Assembly (NCBI GenBank): GCA_014529385.2 | Contig: CM043958.1 | Location: forward strand, 126,357,317-126,421,316 | Direction of reading: 5' to 3' | Length of the DNA stretch: 64,000 nucleotides | Source of the DNA: Adiantum capillus-veneris | Lineage: Eukaryota; Streptophyta; Polypodiopsida; Polypodiales; Pteridaceae | Shown: in pieces, positions 22,572-35,893 of the stretch | Layout: each line of letters begins with the position of its first letter | Numbering within the stretch: position 1 is the stretch's first letter | The notes under the pieces: generated by a model | What the model was told of the DNA's origin: nothing | Seen by the model: the letters and a program-made list of their open reading frames with translations, nothing else | Databases searched by the model: none | Program-made: the position numbers and the translations under genes

Positions 22572-23090
22572 ATGCAAATACCAAAGATGATGGACACTAA
22601 ATGCTTGCATGAATTCATGTCTTCTCCTATACACAATGCACACTTATTCTCTCAGAGTTGGCTAAAAATTAGACCACATCTATGGAGCCAGATGGACAAA
22701 AACATGGAAAGAATGGCATTGAAAATTCCCGATCAAAACTTCCCCATAGATGAAACCATGGGTAAAACTCCACCAGAGAAACCAAAAGTGAAACATGTGC
22801 CTGTAAAAAAGGTGGGTGATTACTGTGAAGGTGAGGAAGTAAATATCACCTTACTGATGGAGCACAAAGGCATAAAAATGATTGTTATACTAGATAGTGA
22901 GATTGGAGTGGCCATAGCAACAAAAGAGATATGGGAAAAATGGGGGAGACCAACTCTCAAGAAAACACATATGAAGCTGCAACTTGTAGATGGATTTATA
23001 AAAAGATCTTTGGGTATGCTAGAATAGATCATAGTAACCTCATGTGAAATCAAGTACGATCATATCATTGCAATAGTGATTTTTTAATAA
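22572..23090 (+). pseudogene. Retroviral-type aspartic protease of unit D
   Basis: The frame at 22572-23027 ends with NITLLMEHKGIKMIVILDSE, then GVAIATKEIWEKWGRP and KTHMKLQLVDGFIKRSLGML. This is the flap and active-site layout of a Ty3/Gypsy protease, with the catalytic DSG replaced by DSE. A stop follows at 23025-23027, and the same frame continues for a short stretch with IVTSCEIKYDHIIAIV. The altered third catalytic residue and the stop mean it is not active. Confidence 0.75.
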
Positions 23091-24266
23091 AAAAAGCAAC
23101 AACTTTGATGTCATTTTGTACAAGATTGGGGCTATGACCACCTCTACTTGAGGCATAAGGGTGTTAGGATGAGGATCAACATCAAAGGCCACAGCTATGG
23201 AGATGTTAGTCGCACTCCTCTAGAGGATTTTTACTCAACAACTGTCAATGAAAAATTAATACATGCACACAATTGCACAAGAAAATGCATAGTTAGATCT
23301 ATGAATCATCCAAAAGTGGGAGCCTAATGAAAGAAGATTATGTCCTAGATAGACTAGTGTAAGACAAAGACTACATCTGAGAACCGTTCCCAAAAGATTT
23401 GTTTGAACCTTTTGGCTAGGATTAGACACTGACTACTCTAGATGTGTGTGTAAATGAAATAATGCCTACGAAGTTTTGTGATGAGAATGGATTTGACATA
23501 GCTCCCTATTATATGATAAAGATGTTGTGAAACTTGTGAGATAAGTAGAACATATGAGAAAGATAGCTACGACATGGATCGTGATGCAAAGGCATAGATG
23601 AAGGAAAAAAAGCAACCACGAGAGTATGTCATCATTCACATAATTGAAGAATAAAAAATATCTGTTTCAAAAAAGATGACTCCAAAAAAAGTGCAAATGA
23701 GAGCATATGAAGAAGCAATGCCTTCAAATTTGTTTTAGGATAAGACAAAAGATTGATTTTCTCCTATGATAATTAAATTCAACATAAGTGGAGAAACATG
23801 ACTCAAAATTACATGTTTATCTTTGATAGTTCCTTACGCTACAAAGAATTTAATTTCGTATGGCACATGGATAATGATGGAAAATCCACTAATCAAAGAG
23901 CTAGAAGAAACAATATACACAAATTCTAGAACTCCAATTCCTAGCTTTGACACAGCAGAAGCCGTACTCAAGTTGAGTACTGGGAGTTCAAAGACATTTC
24001 CACATAATTGACTCTCATCACATCAAAGAAAGTTTGGTCCTGATTGGATGGACATCTTCTTTCAGCAACAAAAAAAAGATTCAACAACAATATTGATAAG
24101 ACTCTTGGGACTATCTCAAGTTCATGCAGAGAAGAAACAACCAATGATATGGGAAAAAGGTAAAAGCTAAGGAAAAAATTGCAGAGATCAACCTTGCAAG
24201 TCAATTTTACCTTCAACGAGTCTCCATCAACTTTCCAAAACAGCCCCTGCATCAAAAGCCAAACCA

Positions 24267-25290
24267 TTGATAATGCAATGGAAACCAAAGCAGAAAGTTT
24301 ATCAACCAAATTTTCCATCACAAAAAAGTCTCTGGAAGAAGCAGAAGGGAGCCAAACAAGTGTTAGTATCCAAAGAGTACATCAAAGTCAAAGATCCAAT
24401 TTGGATACACCACTCACAAGTTCAACCTCAACAACTAAAGGTAATAGGGTGGGTAGCATTAAATGAGTCAATCACTGCTCAAGTCTACTTCTAGGGAAAC
24501 ATCAATGTTTGGTCCCAAAATCCCAAAGTATTAGTTTGGACTTGCTCACACGAAGAAAAAGGTTCTACAAAGAGTAAGCCGAGCTATCAACAAAAGACAA
24601 ACACCTCAGTTTGGAGAAAGAACAACCACAAAAGGAAATAGAAAAGACCTTCAAAGCAATAAGCAATGTGACAAGTGTGGGTACCAAAGTTAGATTTCTA
24701 CCACGCTATCCTACAGAGACATGTGATGCACCAGATAATTTCAATCAAGATGCTTGAAGCATAAGGATTTTATGAAGGTCACACTCAAATATGGTTACCA
24801 AAAGTAGTAGGTAAACCTGGGACAAGGAAGATGAATCATGCATCACAAGGTTCCACTCAAAGGCAAGAAACCACAAAGAAGAGCCAAAAAAAGCCAAACA
24901 CAACCAAGGGTGATGCAACCTCCAGATGGATACCTTGTCTTCTACTACTGTAAAGCAAGGATTTTACAATGGTAATAAGAAGACATGGATACCAAAGCCC
25001 AGTGTCCATCAAGTCAAAGCAGAAGGGAAAATGTAAAAGCTGGTCATATAAGGATGAAAGACGAGGTGGGTTCCAAAATCATTATTGGAAACTGAAACAT
25101 AGAGCACCCACAAACAACAATAGTTCTTCTCATGGGAGATAAAGAAAAGCTCCAATACTTCTTACTACAACCGTATAACTTGTTTCACAAATCTGTATCC
25201 AAAAGGGTCAAGACAAGCATAAGTATGACAACCAACTGGACAAAATTGTGGCGTCCAAAGACCAAAACAATGAAAGAGGCCTAAATCTCA
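24267..25290 (+). pseudogene. Decayed frame with recurring W-x-P-K motifs
   Basis: Across about 1 kb, in partly shifting frames, W-x-P-K motifs recur: QWKPKQKVYQ (near 24276), VWVPKLD (near 24680), IWLPKVVGK (near 24793), TWIPKPSVHQ (near 24990), WVPKSLLE (near 25070) and WRPKTKT (near 25252). They are separated by Lys/Gln/Ser-rich sequence. I do not know a family with this pattern. It follows the protease remnant of unit D and ends about 200 bp before an LTR, so it is probably a retrotransposon-encoded basic protein. Stops interrupt it. Confidence 0.5.
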
Positions 25291-25488
25291 AGAACCTATG
25301 GAATTGGGTTTCTAGTCTTGAGCAGGTATGTCCAAGTTTCCATTAAAAATACATGGCATAAAAGTCATATTCAAGACGCTAAGACACTAAATGAGCAAGG
25401 TGTTGGTTCCAAAGCTTCAAGTAATATTCTCTGTGGTCTAAGATTTTCAACTATTCTAGGTATTACTCAAGTTGGAAGAGTTGAGCAT

Positions 25489-26306
25489 TATTGGCAGTGT
25501 CTAACACCAACAATTGTTTACCTCTTCTCCATGAGCATATTTTTCATTTACCATGTATAGGTTTACAGGCTCTCAACAAGTTTCAGATTGTATCTATTAT
25601 CTTACTTTATGTGCCTTGGACAATCGAGCATTTGTTTTTAAAACCCTAGGAATATAAGTGAATTGTAGGTCATATGAAAGGGAGAGATATCATTTTGAAA
25701 GAAAACCTAGAGTAGAGAAGAAGAAGAAGAAAGAGGCTATGGAGGTGGAGGCTTGAAGCCACATGTACTCTCTTCACAAACCGGTTAAGCATGTAATGAA
25801 GTTGAGTCCTATTGGTTCTCTCTTTGACTTTTCTTCAAGTTGTGTATTAGTGTCTTGATTAATGTGTATTAAGAACTAATTTCCCTCTAATTGCTTAACT
25901 GCCTATTTTGTGTTTCGTTATGGTGTCGTGTGCATGATTAGATTAGTGTGTAGATTAGGATTCATGCATGCATTGCTTTAATCATAACCCCATGAGCTTG
26001 AGTGAGCTCGTGATTAGGATGTGCTTATGAGCATTGGAAGGGAATGCAATGTACATTAATGTGTGATTACCATAAGGTTTAGCATGTGTGTGACACTAAT
26101 CCCTTCCAGTTGTTCTCTCTTATCTCTAATCTAGATGGAATCTCATGATTTCCCCACTCTTTTGTCACTCATTATTCTCACACACTGCATGTGAGAATAA
26201 TCACACTCCATGTGAGGGTTCCATGCCCTAGCCATGGGTCGCTACCATCCACGGATTGATGATTTTGTTGATCCATTGAACCTATTATGCTACAAGGGAG
26301 CCAGCA
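25489..26306 (+). repeat. LTR shared by units D and E
   Basis: 818 bp from TATTGGC (expected TGTTGGC) to ...CCAGCA. It aligns with 35894-36417 over the first 530 bp or so (roughly 88-90% by eye; both contain 'tctattatcttactttatgtgcctt' and 'gaagttgagtcctattg'). A primer-site-like sequence follows at 26309, so it acts as the 5' LTR of unit E. Unit D coding sequence abuts its left side, where a weak purine tract (ggaagagttgag) sits, so it may also be the 3' LTR of unit D. Confidence 0.85.
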
Positions 26307-26308
26307 TT

Positions 26309-26326
26309 TGGCACCATTGTTGGGGA
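26309..26326 (+). promoter_or_regulatory. Primer binding site of unit E
   Basis: TGGCACCATTGTTGGGGA lies 2 bp inside the LTR end. From memory, the common plant tRNA-Asp-type site is TGGCGCCGTTGCCGGGGA. The three differences are all CpG to TpG/CpA changes, as expected for a methylated old copy. Confidence 0.7.
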
Positions 26327-27619
26327 TGATAACGTAATCTAGAGGAGATTTTTTGAGAAGCTTGAGTGTTTAGGAGTAGGTATAGGTGACAAAACCCCTT
26401 ATTTTTCACTAATTGATCACTAGTTTGTGACTAGTCTACTAGCAATTTGTGTGCTAAACATATGTGTGTACTTAATTAGAGGCTTTGAAATCACTCTTTT
26501 GAGAGAAAATATTAAAAACTTTATGTGGATTTGAGTGATTTAAGTGTGTAATTCGGGGAGTTTCACTAATTATCCTCTCTAATTACTCACTAATTGCATG
26601 TGATTTTAATTCAATGCATAAATAAATCAAGCATCGGATGTATGATCATTGCTAAAATGTGTTTAATTTCCATAGATTTGATGCTACATGTAGGTTTTTG
26701 GTGATTGGTTGTGTGTAGGTGAATTGAGGTTAAGCAGTTGCTAAGCACACACACATGTGTGTAGGCATCATTGGAGTTGGAGTTCAATGCAAATTTTGAC
26801 GTAATTGTGAGTGCACTAATCCACTCATTTACTTATTTGTGTGCAGATTTTAATTGAAGATCAAGAGTATCAAAATTGGTGTAATTTCATTTGTATTGTT
26901 GGTGTATGTCTATGTGTAAGAAAAGTGCACAAAATTGGCTGCAAATGTATGGCAATTTGGATGCCAGTTGATTGATTTGAAGCTATTGTATGTTTGTGGT
27001 TGCTCAATTGATTATGGTGAATATTTTTGAGTATGAAAATTACACCGCTATGTTATCGAAATTGTGGTAGAATTATGTGTGTGTAAGCTTGTAAGTGTAT
27101 TAATTGTGCATATTTACACACTGTCAAATTGATTTGAATGATTGAGTTAATGTGCAAATGAATTTTGCAAATGCTGAATTGATTGTGAGTGTTGAACCAA
27201 TGTGTATAATTTTTTTTTAGTAGACCACTAATTAAACGAATTTTTGGGTCAAATTTGAGTAAAAAACAATAAAAAACAGTTCAAATTTGAGTGACATATT
27301 GATGCTTGATTGATTGAATGATGTAATTAAATTGCCAAGTGCTACAAACTGATTTGATTTTTCTATTTATTTTTAAAAAATGTTTACGTAATGTTTTGGC
27401 TATTTTTTGCTAGTTTACAACCTAAAATTATAAATTTTTATCCAAAAAATGATGAAATAGAAAAAAATTTGATGCAAAATATGGAACCCAAACGTGACTT
27501 GCAAATGTATGATTTTTCTCTAGTTTTTGTCTATTTTTGGATTTTTGACCATTTTTAGCGCTATTTTGAGTCTCGGATAATTTGATTTCCACTTTTTGCA
27601 CTGTTTTCTATTTAAAAAA

Positions 27620-28097
27620 TACACACACACACACACACACACGCATACACACACACACTCACACTGACCTCACTCTGCAGCACCCCCACCTCTCCCCTCT
27701 CTTTTTTCTTTTTTTAATACTTTCTTGGCTCATTTTATGATTTTTATAAAATTTTTAAATATTTTCTATTTTCTAATTTCTACTTTCATTTTGTGTATTT
27801 TCTTTTGACCTTTTGATTTTTTGTTAGGGTCATTTTAAAAAAAACCCATTCCCTGAAACAAATTTCCCTTCTAGAAAAACATTTTTAAACTAAAAAGTAT
27901 AAAAAAATTATACAAAAATAAAAAAATAAAAAAGGGAATAACAAAAAACAAAAGAAAATAAAGTGCACACCCACACACACACACACACACACACATTCAT
28001 ACCCACCCATCTGCATACACACACTCATATCCACATGCACACACACACTCACCGCGAGTGCACACTTACTTAAAGACAAAAAATAAATAAAATCGAT

Positions 28098-28157
<60 letters not shown>
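27620..28157. repeat. Microsatellite cluster: (CA)n 27620-27659, (CA)n 27966-27995, (CT)n 28098-28157
   Basis: Three simple-repeat tracts separated by AT-rich sequence within the leader of unit E. Sequence from about 28430 to 28960 is almost entirely A/T with poly-A-like runs. Confidence 0.95.
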
Positions 28158-28159
<2 letters not shown>

Positions 28160-30499
28160 CCGAAGCACCACTTCCCACTCTCCCCTCCGTAATTCGCATT
28201 GATGCCGTTGCCGACCGACTTTCCCTCCTCGATTTGTGTTGCCATTGCGCTGCCTCCTTGGTTTGCTATAATTTTCTTTTATATATTTTAATTTCTTTCA
28301 TCCCATTTTTATTTGATTTGTATTTCATTTTATTCTCATTCATTTTATTTAGTTTATTTTATTTTAAATTTCATTTGATTTTAGTCTCAATTAGCAAGAT
28401 TTCATTTCAGTTTCTTTTTTGCATTAATTAAAAAAAACACTAAAAACAAAAAAACAAAAAAATAAAAAAACAACAAATATTATTTTAAAATAAATAATTA
28501 AAAAAACACAAAAGTTTGTGAAAAATTCCCAAAAACTAAAATTTTGAAATAAAAAACAAAAAATTCACAAATATCAAGAAAAATTTAGGAAAAAACTAAA
28601 AAAAATAAAAAATTCAAACAACATGAAAATCTCTAAAACATTAGAAAATCAAGAAAAAATAAAAAAATCACCCAAAAAAATCAAGAAAAAATTTAAGAAA
28701 ACTTATAAAAACAAAAAACTTTTGCATTTGTTTTTCTCTTTTGAGTATTTTTTCTTTTTCTTTTTGTTTTTTATTTTGTTCTTTTTTTGCATATGTTTAC
28801 TTGTATTTTTTGTATATATTTTTCTTTAAAAAAACTCATTAATTGTTTACTTGTATTTTTTGTGTATATTTTTCTTTTAAAGGAAAAACCAAAATCATTT
28901 GTTTACTTATATTTTTTGTGTATACTTTTCTTTTTAAAAAGATAACGAGAGTCAAAAAACAAATTGCATTTCTCTTCCTCGTTTAATCTCCTTGGATCAC
29001 ACACGCGTCCCACAATCCATACACGGTGCATTCACGCGCACTTATGCAAGATTAGACACACTTCAATGTAGATACTTCCAGACAGTTAGATTTGACTAGA
29101 TTTTGCCGGATTTACGTCTGATTTGAGCCATACCACATGTATAGACCTTGTTTTTACACGGATTTCAAGTTTGGTCTACATTCGGTCATTTCACGAGCTT
29201 TAGAGCCTGTTCACGCGTATTATTCTATTTTGGCTCGATCTGACAGTAGATTCCACGATTGACCACATTTGACCCGGATTTGCTATAGAGATTCATTTGT
29301 GGCCTTGATATTGACCAAATTATACTAGTTAGAGCCCATTCACATGCGAGATGCTGACTTGGCTTCGTTTTATCCGTTGGTCACATGCTTAAATACGATT
29401 AGAGCTCGATTGGAGACGTTGATTGATTTTGATTGCGACTTGGGATGAGATGATTTTTAGAGCTTGTTCACACGTTGGTGCAACCAAAGTTGGTCGACCA
29501 TAGAAGATGGCATGGGCAGGTATGTGCACGCTAGCAGATGCAGGGCAAAGGGCCAAAGAAGATACAAAGATCCTGGGAAGATAGGTAGCAACGGATATGT
29601 ATGTCTGATGCGGTTTAAAGGCCAAGAAGGGCTCCAAAAAGGGTTAATTTAGGAGGCATCTGAAGGAGGTTCAAGGAGCAGTCTCTTTTCCTAGAAATGT
29701 AGAACTTGAGTTGCTGCAAGAGCAGGTCTAGACGGCTCGTCAAAGAGAGATACCGAGCCCAATATATTTGAGTTTGAAGTTGCAGTGCATTCCAGATCCT
29801 TGACTGATAGGTGGCCCAAGTGGATGTCGGTGTATAGATGCATAGTGCTTGAATTATGCCAAGCATACCCGTGTTTTTGGATTGCAGCCCATCCTCATTG
29901 GTGTAGAAGATATACTCCAAAAGCATCCTTGCCCCCAAAGGGCCCTTTTGGGGTTCATATTTTCCCTAATGGGAGCATACCCATATTTTCAAATTGCAGA
30001 TCAGAGCTATGGTTTGCAGGCTATGGCCATTTGAAGTTTTGCTGGGGGCTGCGTTTGTGCCCACCTGACCGCATTGGAAGGCATGCCATCTGGAATTTTT
30101 TGGACCTCGATAGAGTTTGAGAAGGTGCTATGCAATGTATTGGATCAACAGGGATTGACGACACTCTTGATTATGAGCTTCGAGCGTCGAGTTACGGCTT
30201 GATGAAGTCTGGAGCATTTGGCGGAGGAAAGTGACAGATGATTCTTTTGTTTTTTGTGGCCTCGGTTCGTGGCCTTGGGAATCTTGAAATACAGCAAGGC
30301 CGTGGCAGAGCGGAGTCGATCAGGTGATCTTTCGGCTGGGCTTTGCGGATTGGTAGTCGGATCACCAAGTGGCAGTGGGCAGGCAGAGCAAAAGGGTCAC
30401 AAAAGAGGGTTTTGAATTTCTTGGAGGCTTGGAGGGTGGCCACCCAAGATGGCACCACGTGGCGGTGGTAAATCCCGCATGCGATATGAAGGCCGGATA

Positions 30500-30830
30500 G
30501 CGCAGAATATAAAGTCTACCTTGTGACCTCACACTAGCATGAGTTGGAGGAGAGGGAGCTCTCTAAGGCTATTGCCATGGATTTCGTCAACGGGCACTGC
30601 TCGCACGCAGATAGGCGGCCCTTTGGGCGGTGTTGGTGGAAGTTTTGACAGTGGCGGCAATCGATCGATGGTCGGTGGTACCCGATGGGTGGTGGCGGAA
30701 CGTAGTAGTTGATGATGTGGCAGGACTTAAGGGGCTAGTCCCGCGGGCCAAACCCGCCCAATTTTTGAGGGGAAGGGTAAGCCCCTACTAGCGATATTGC
30801 TAGTGCCAGGGGGGCTTTCTTGTGGCAATT
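30500..30830 (+). promoter_or_regulatory. TATA-like motif and G/C-rich hairpin inside unit E
   Basis: TATAAAG occurs near 30507, with an ATG about 35 bp downstream. Near 30778-30816 the sequence aagcccctactagc ... gctagtgccaggggggctt forms an imperfect hairpin around 'gatatt'. These could be part of an LTR-type promoter or an unrelated insertion. No gene could be assigned downstream. Confidence 0.25.
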
Positions 30831-31719
30831 GTAAGACAGAGAGAGAGAGAGAAAGAATCCGAGAGGGCTCTAAGGCGAGGTAAGGGGAAGTTTCATGTGA
30901 AAGGGCATATGTGGTCCGGGAAAGTGAGTCCTAGGGCAAGTTCAATGGGCAAGTCCAAAGGGCAGTCAAGCTGGGCGGACAAGAAAAAGACGAGATACCC
31001 ATCATGCAAATATACTAAATGAGTAGGCCAAGTGTAAGAAATGCAAGAAAAATGCTATGAAGAGCTCAAATTGAATTGCACGAGGAGGGAAGCTCCATTT
31101 TTTTTTCTTTTTTTGGTCTTTTAGCCAACCCTATAAGAAGAGATGTCGTGATTTTGAATGGCCTTTTTGCCATTATGCTTTTTTGCGGAGGATTGTGCCG
31201 GCTCAGGATTGGTTTGTACATGGTGGCGTTGATGATAGTGGAATCCATAATTGTTGTCTCTTGGCACCGATTTCCCCTTCCCCCTTCTCTTCTCTACTTG
31301 TGTGCTTGTGTTTTCGGGCATGTGTCAGCGTGTATGCCCCCTTGAGGTCTCTTGTGCAAAGGGAGATAGAGAGAGGCCGTGTGCGTGTGGAAGGCTGTGA
31401 TTTGGGTAGAGCGGAATGATTGGGTTTGTTTGGTGCATTGCAAAGCATATGTGCGCATGGTCGTGTGCTGGTGGTGGTTTGTTTGCGGATAGTGTCAAGT
31501 TTTGAAGGTGAACTCTAGTGGATTGGGGCGCTGTGTATACCCTGGGCTATAGTGAGGCATTGTGTTGTGTGCTGGGTGTGCTCCCCTTTCCCTCTCTCCA
31601 ATGTAGTGATCCCAGATTAGTGGTTGGCTAGTATTTTATTGCCAGATTATGCACCGTACCTAGTCCACTTGGTTAGAGACCTCGTTGACACCAGATTTGA
31701 CCTAGATTGATAGATTTTG

Positions 31720-34560
31720 GATATCATGGATCCTAAGGACCTATTGGATAGACTATTGTGGGTTCATGGAGAGTTAGAAGGATTTCCTATATAGACACTC
31801 AATAGAGATATATCTAAATTCATCCCACAGACTGTCAGACACATAATTTCCGAATGCTTAGAGCCTGACTTTGCCAAGTCATCTTCTTGATGGTTTTGGT
31901 ACAGCTTATAGACACATGATTGGAGGAGATTCCAGAGCGTTTCACGTTAGCCCTTCGAGAGGATATCCCAGACACCTTAATTTGAGCTACCACGGATTGT
32001 ATCTTTGGACCTATTTGATACTCAACCATTGTATGGCGATGAGGATCGAAGGATGTACATGAGGAAGAAAGCTAGATTTGGAGAGTGCCCTCCCTATGAT
32101 GCAGTGAATTCTACCCCACCAAGTTCCTTGTGGGGTACCTATAGGAGCATTTATGATGAGGCTACCTATATGTTGTTGAGTGGAGTACAATATTCCCCTT
32201 GAAGGAGTACTTATGCTGAGCCTGTAGTAGACTCGATGAACACACCCTCTACAGAGACAACACAACTGAGATCACCTTCAAGATTCACAACATCCAGGCC
32301 ATCTACGAGACAGATCTTTGCTGTGATCATGGAACATGCACGAGAAGATATGGAGCATAGGAGCCAGAGCCTTACCAATGCACCGCCATAAGTACCATGC
32401 AATAATACATCCCTATCACAGGCTACTTCAACTAGTACACATGCTAGAGAGGTGGTAGAGACCACACCATAGATTGTGAGCATGCTAGACATAGGGGTTG
32501 CTAGATCACATGCATCAGATACAATGACGAGTCATAGATCACCACCCAGAGACACCATGCATGCACCACATGAAGATAGAGTTTCCATGGAAAGTAGAGA
32601 GCACCATACTGAGTTTGTGCTACATTTCTTAGGCTATAGAGGAGTCATGCCTTGGTTTGTTGACCTTGATGGAAATTACTACACGAAAGACACCTTCTTT
32701 GATGGCATTGACCCTCTGATACAATAGGTAGTTAGGTTTAGAGATGTCACCTTGGTTTGTTTGAGTTCTTCACTAATGAGCTCAAGGCCACATACATGTA
32801 CTTGTCAATTAGCCCATATAAAATGTTGTAGATAGAGCACATCCCGATGATTTTTTGGACACCCATGTACATCCTAGGCTAGTGCCGTTATATAGACTAG
32901 AGCACAGATTGGCTTATGTTGACGCCTACCACGTAGATATCTATGAGAGTAGACCATAGGACATTTTGAGCCATCCACGATCCTTATGATATATCTTGTT
33001 GGAGATCCTTGTGACAGTATTTATAGGGACACATATGGTGGTAGATATTTCTTGATGATGGAATTGCCCTATTCTCCATGACATGGCAACGATCCTATAG
33101 TGATGACCACACAGAGTCCACATACACCTACTAGACAAACTTCCCCTATACGAGGTCACCTCCCAAATTTCCATCACATTGATAGATTTTACCTCATAGC
33201 ACAACTGATTGTTTGAGATCTAAAGTGATTGAGATGAAGGAGACAAATGATTAGATTGATGACAGGATAAGCACACCAGAGATCACTACCATAGTGACAC
33301 CTAGAGTGAGTATTCCAGAGGATGCTACTTGTTCTAAAGAGGAGGTACAACCTAGTGAGATTGCTCATATGCTAGAGATGAGACTTGAGCAAGTAGAGAT
33401 AGATAGAGTGCCACATTGCACTTATCATAAGGATAGATGTCCCAAAAAATCCTACACTTAAGGATATTGCTGATGAACATGACCACAAGAGTGCTAACAT
33501 TACGACTGAGCCATTAAAGACCGAGATACCTGTAGATACCATAGATATAGAGCATACTATTGAGATAGATGCTTATGGGCATCCAAGACTAGATTTAGTG
33601 ACGATTGAGCATTTAGATTCCCCGTGCAAGATAGGGACATATGAGGTACTTATAGACCATGACTGTCACCACCCCCCTAGAGTAGAGGTCACACATGATT
33701 ATTCAGAGACCAGATTTCCTAGAGTGACTCCTACCACGACACTTGAGACACCTGAGATCAGGTAGAGCCTACCTTAGAGTATGTTCACAACAGGAGTATC
33801 ATTATCTATGTGCGACCTAGGAAATATTAGAACTATAACTCATCACAAAGAGCTTATTGTAGGGCCACTAGACATGTTATGTGTCTCACATGATGGCACA
33901 AACTAGACCATTAGCTAGAGATGATACACTCGTTTGGATTGAGAGAAACAATACACATGATGGTTTCTCCTAGGGTTGGCTCATATCTGGATTGTCACAC
34001 TAGAGGCACAAGGATTTTATGTTTGGGTCCCTAGACCACATACCATTTCACATCCTCATAGATATCCTACACTTTCTTTGACCAACCATGCTACAAAGAT
34101 CTAGACCATGTTCATGACCTATAGGGAGGTCTACCCCACGACAAATGCCGACATGAGCTAGACATTCACGACCATAGGTGAGGTGAGATTAACCTACATT
34201 TATTGAGAGATTGTGGACATTGAAGAATTGGATAAAGAAGAACCTACTACCTATCACACTACAAGTTGACACGTGTCATAGCACACCTAACATTACCATT
34301 GACCATGTTGCTGACTTAGAGCTAGGGAAGAGTTAGCCATTGAGGGATCTTGAGCCACACAGTTCATTGCGCACACAATCACAAATCGATGTCATCCCAA
34401 CTAATTAGTTATGCTATAGGTTCTACCATCCACTTGGAGCTAGGTGCTAGCCAACCAATGACCATCAGATAGAGAGTTAGGACATTACATGTTTCATTGT
34501 TTGGAGAGAGTTCCCTTATCCCTCCTAGTTGCACTAGATCCTACACTTGTGCAGATTGAC
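31720..34560 (+). pseudogene. Decayed unrecognised coding region of unit E
   Basis: Several plus-strand frames follow one another with frequent stops. One near 31725 starts MDPKDLLDRLLWVHGELEG. One at 32005-32202 includes YMRKKARFGECPPYDAVNS. One at 32476-32727 includes HFLGYRGVMPWFVDLDGNYY and KDTFFDGIDPL. Later sequence to 34.5 kb is rich in Asp, His, Thr and Arg with no long frame. The composition looks like mutated coding DNA rather than random sequence, but I recognise no gag, pol or host domain. Confidence 0.35.
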
Positions 34561-35893
34561 CATGGTGCACTAGACACATGCACATATACTAGAGGCTCTT
34601 TTTTTCTTTTGAGTTTTTTCCCTCTAAGTATCCAAGTATAAGAACTTAGTCTAGGATTTGTTTTTATTTGCATTTAGGTAATAAAACTTTCATTTCTATG
34701 TTGACACACCTTTTTAGGTTTTAGTGGCTTGTTTATGATTTTGCAGCATAAATGGACTTGAGCTTTCATGTAGCATGAATAGATTCAGCTTCAGCATTGC
34801 ATGTTTGCTTTCACGACTATTAATGAGACACAACACATACCTCCAGGAGTACTACTTCTTATGATTCAAGTTGAAGGACATTTATACTTGGTGCTGATTT
34901 TGCTTTTTTCATGGTTTGATTGAGTGCATTTAGTTATGCTTTATTATCTTCGATCAAAGATGTATAAAATTTGTCTTTGCTATAGCTAATTCACCTAGAG
35001 TTTAGTCTTAGCAATGAGCCTTGAGGTTAGGAGGCTGTGACTTTAGGTTAACTCATTTACTTGACCGCTAGTCATAATTAGTAAAATTACTTGAATGTTT
35101 GAGACCTTAGGAGTGTTTTAGGCAAAGAGAGGCTTTCTCACTTGGTCAACAAAGAACACTAGTGAGAATTCAAAGGAAACGGAAGCAAAAACAAAAGTGC
35201 CATAAATGTAAAATCTTAAGTTGGAAGAGTAATCTAGGCTGGATCTTCGTATTTCACTCACATGTATTGCCTATGGTATAGAGCCCTAGAGGTTCCCAAT
35301 GTGGGTGCTTTTCTTTGAGAAGAAAATACCCCTAGGCATACAAAATAAGCACACACATCAAATGATGCATACAAAATAAGCACTCACGTCAAATGATTCT
35401 GAATCAATGTGAAAAAGAAGAATGAAAAAAAAGAGAAAAAGGAAAAGAAAGAAAAATGACACGAAAAAGACTTCCATTGAGCTTCAAGAGAAAAATTCAA
35501 GCTTTTATTTGGAGTTTAGTCATCTATTCAAGGCCAAAAGACACAATTAGGGATTATTACATTTAGATATTCTTCCTAACTTAGCTAGTGCTAGATTGAG
35601 TGTTTTAACCCTCAGTCATAGTTAACTAATTAAAAGACTCATCCATAAGCCCAAAACTCTTGATTGATTAATTTCAGCAAATGCAAATTATTTTTCCTTA
35701 ATGAAAGTGTAAAATTTCATAATTATTTGCATTTATTCATTTCCACATGTGCTTTGCATTCCCCTTATGCTTTGTTGCCATATGATTCACCTTACCACCT
35801 CATCCACATTTTACTTTTGTAGGCACATTCTTCCTTGAGCATCTACCACAACATGGATATGTTAGTGACGACAAAGCTTAGAAAGAGGAACAA
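34560..35893. other. Non-coding 3' part of unit E
   Basis: No coding region recognised. It holds the 31-bp imperfect tandem duplication (35337-35397) and ends in the purine tract at 35880-35893 just before the LTR. Confidence 0.6.

Larger units (their letters stand above)
20403..25488 (+). mobile_element. Decayed LTR-retrotransposon internal region (unit D)
   Basis: A plus-strand internal region with gag (about 20672-21125), a protease remnant (22790-23090) and a decayed frame with recurring W-x-P-K motifs (24267-25290). No reverse transcriptase or integrase was seen, so this may be a gag-only non-autonomous element or one that lost pol. Its left LTR is absent and its right end meets the LTR at 25489. 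Stops and frame changes are frequent. Confidence 0.7.
26307..35893 (+). mobile_element. Unit E: long LARD-like retrotransposon interior
   Basis: About 9.6 kb lies between the LTR at 25489-26306 and the truncated LTR at 35894-36417. It has a primer site at the left and a purine tract (agaaagaggaacaa, 35880-35893) at the right, as an LTR element should. The first 5 kb are non-coding: AT-rich sequence with CA and CT microsatellites up to about 28.9 kb, then less AT-rich sequence at 29.0-31.6 kb. Decayed short frames at 31.7-34.5 kb show no gag or pol domain. This matches a large retrotransposon derivative: LTRs, primer site and polypurine tract without pol. A 31-bp imperfect tandem duplication sits at 35337-35397. 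Confidence 0.7.

Noticed and set aside
28431-28960. Possible organellar insertion because of extreme A/T content
   Set aside because: No chloroplast or mitochondrial gene, tRNA or rRNA sequence was seen; it is simple A/T-rich sequence.
30508-30714. Host gene with TATA box and ATG at about 30540
   Set aside because: The frame is short and Gly/Ser/Arg-rich, with no splice partners or domain, and it lies inside a LARD-like element.
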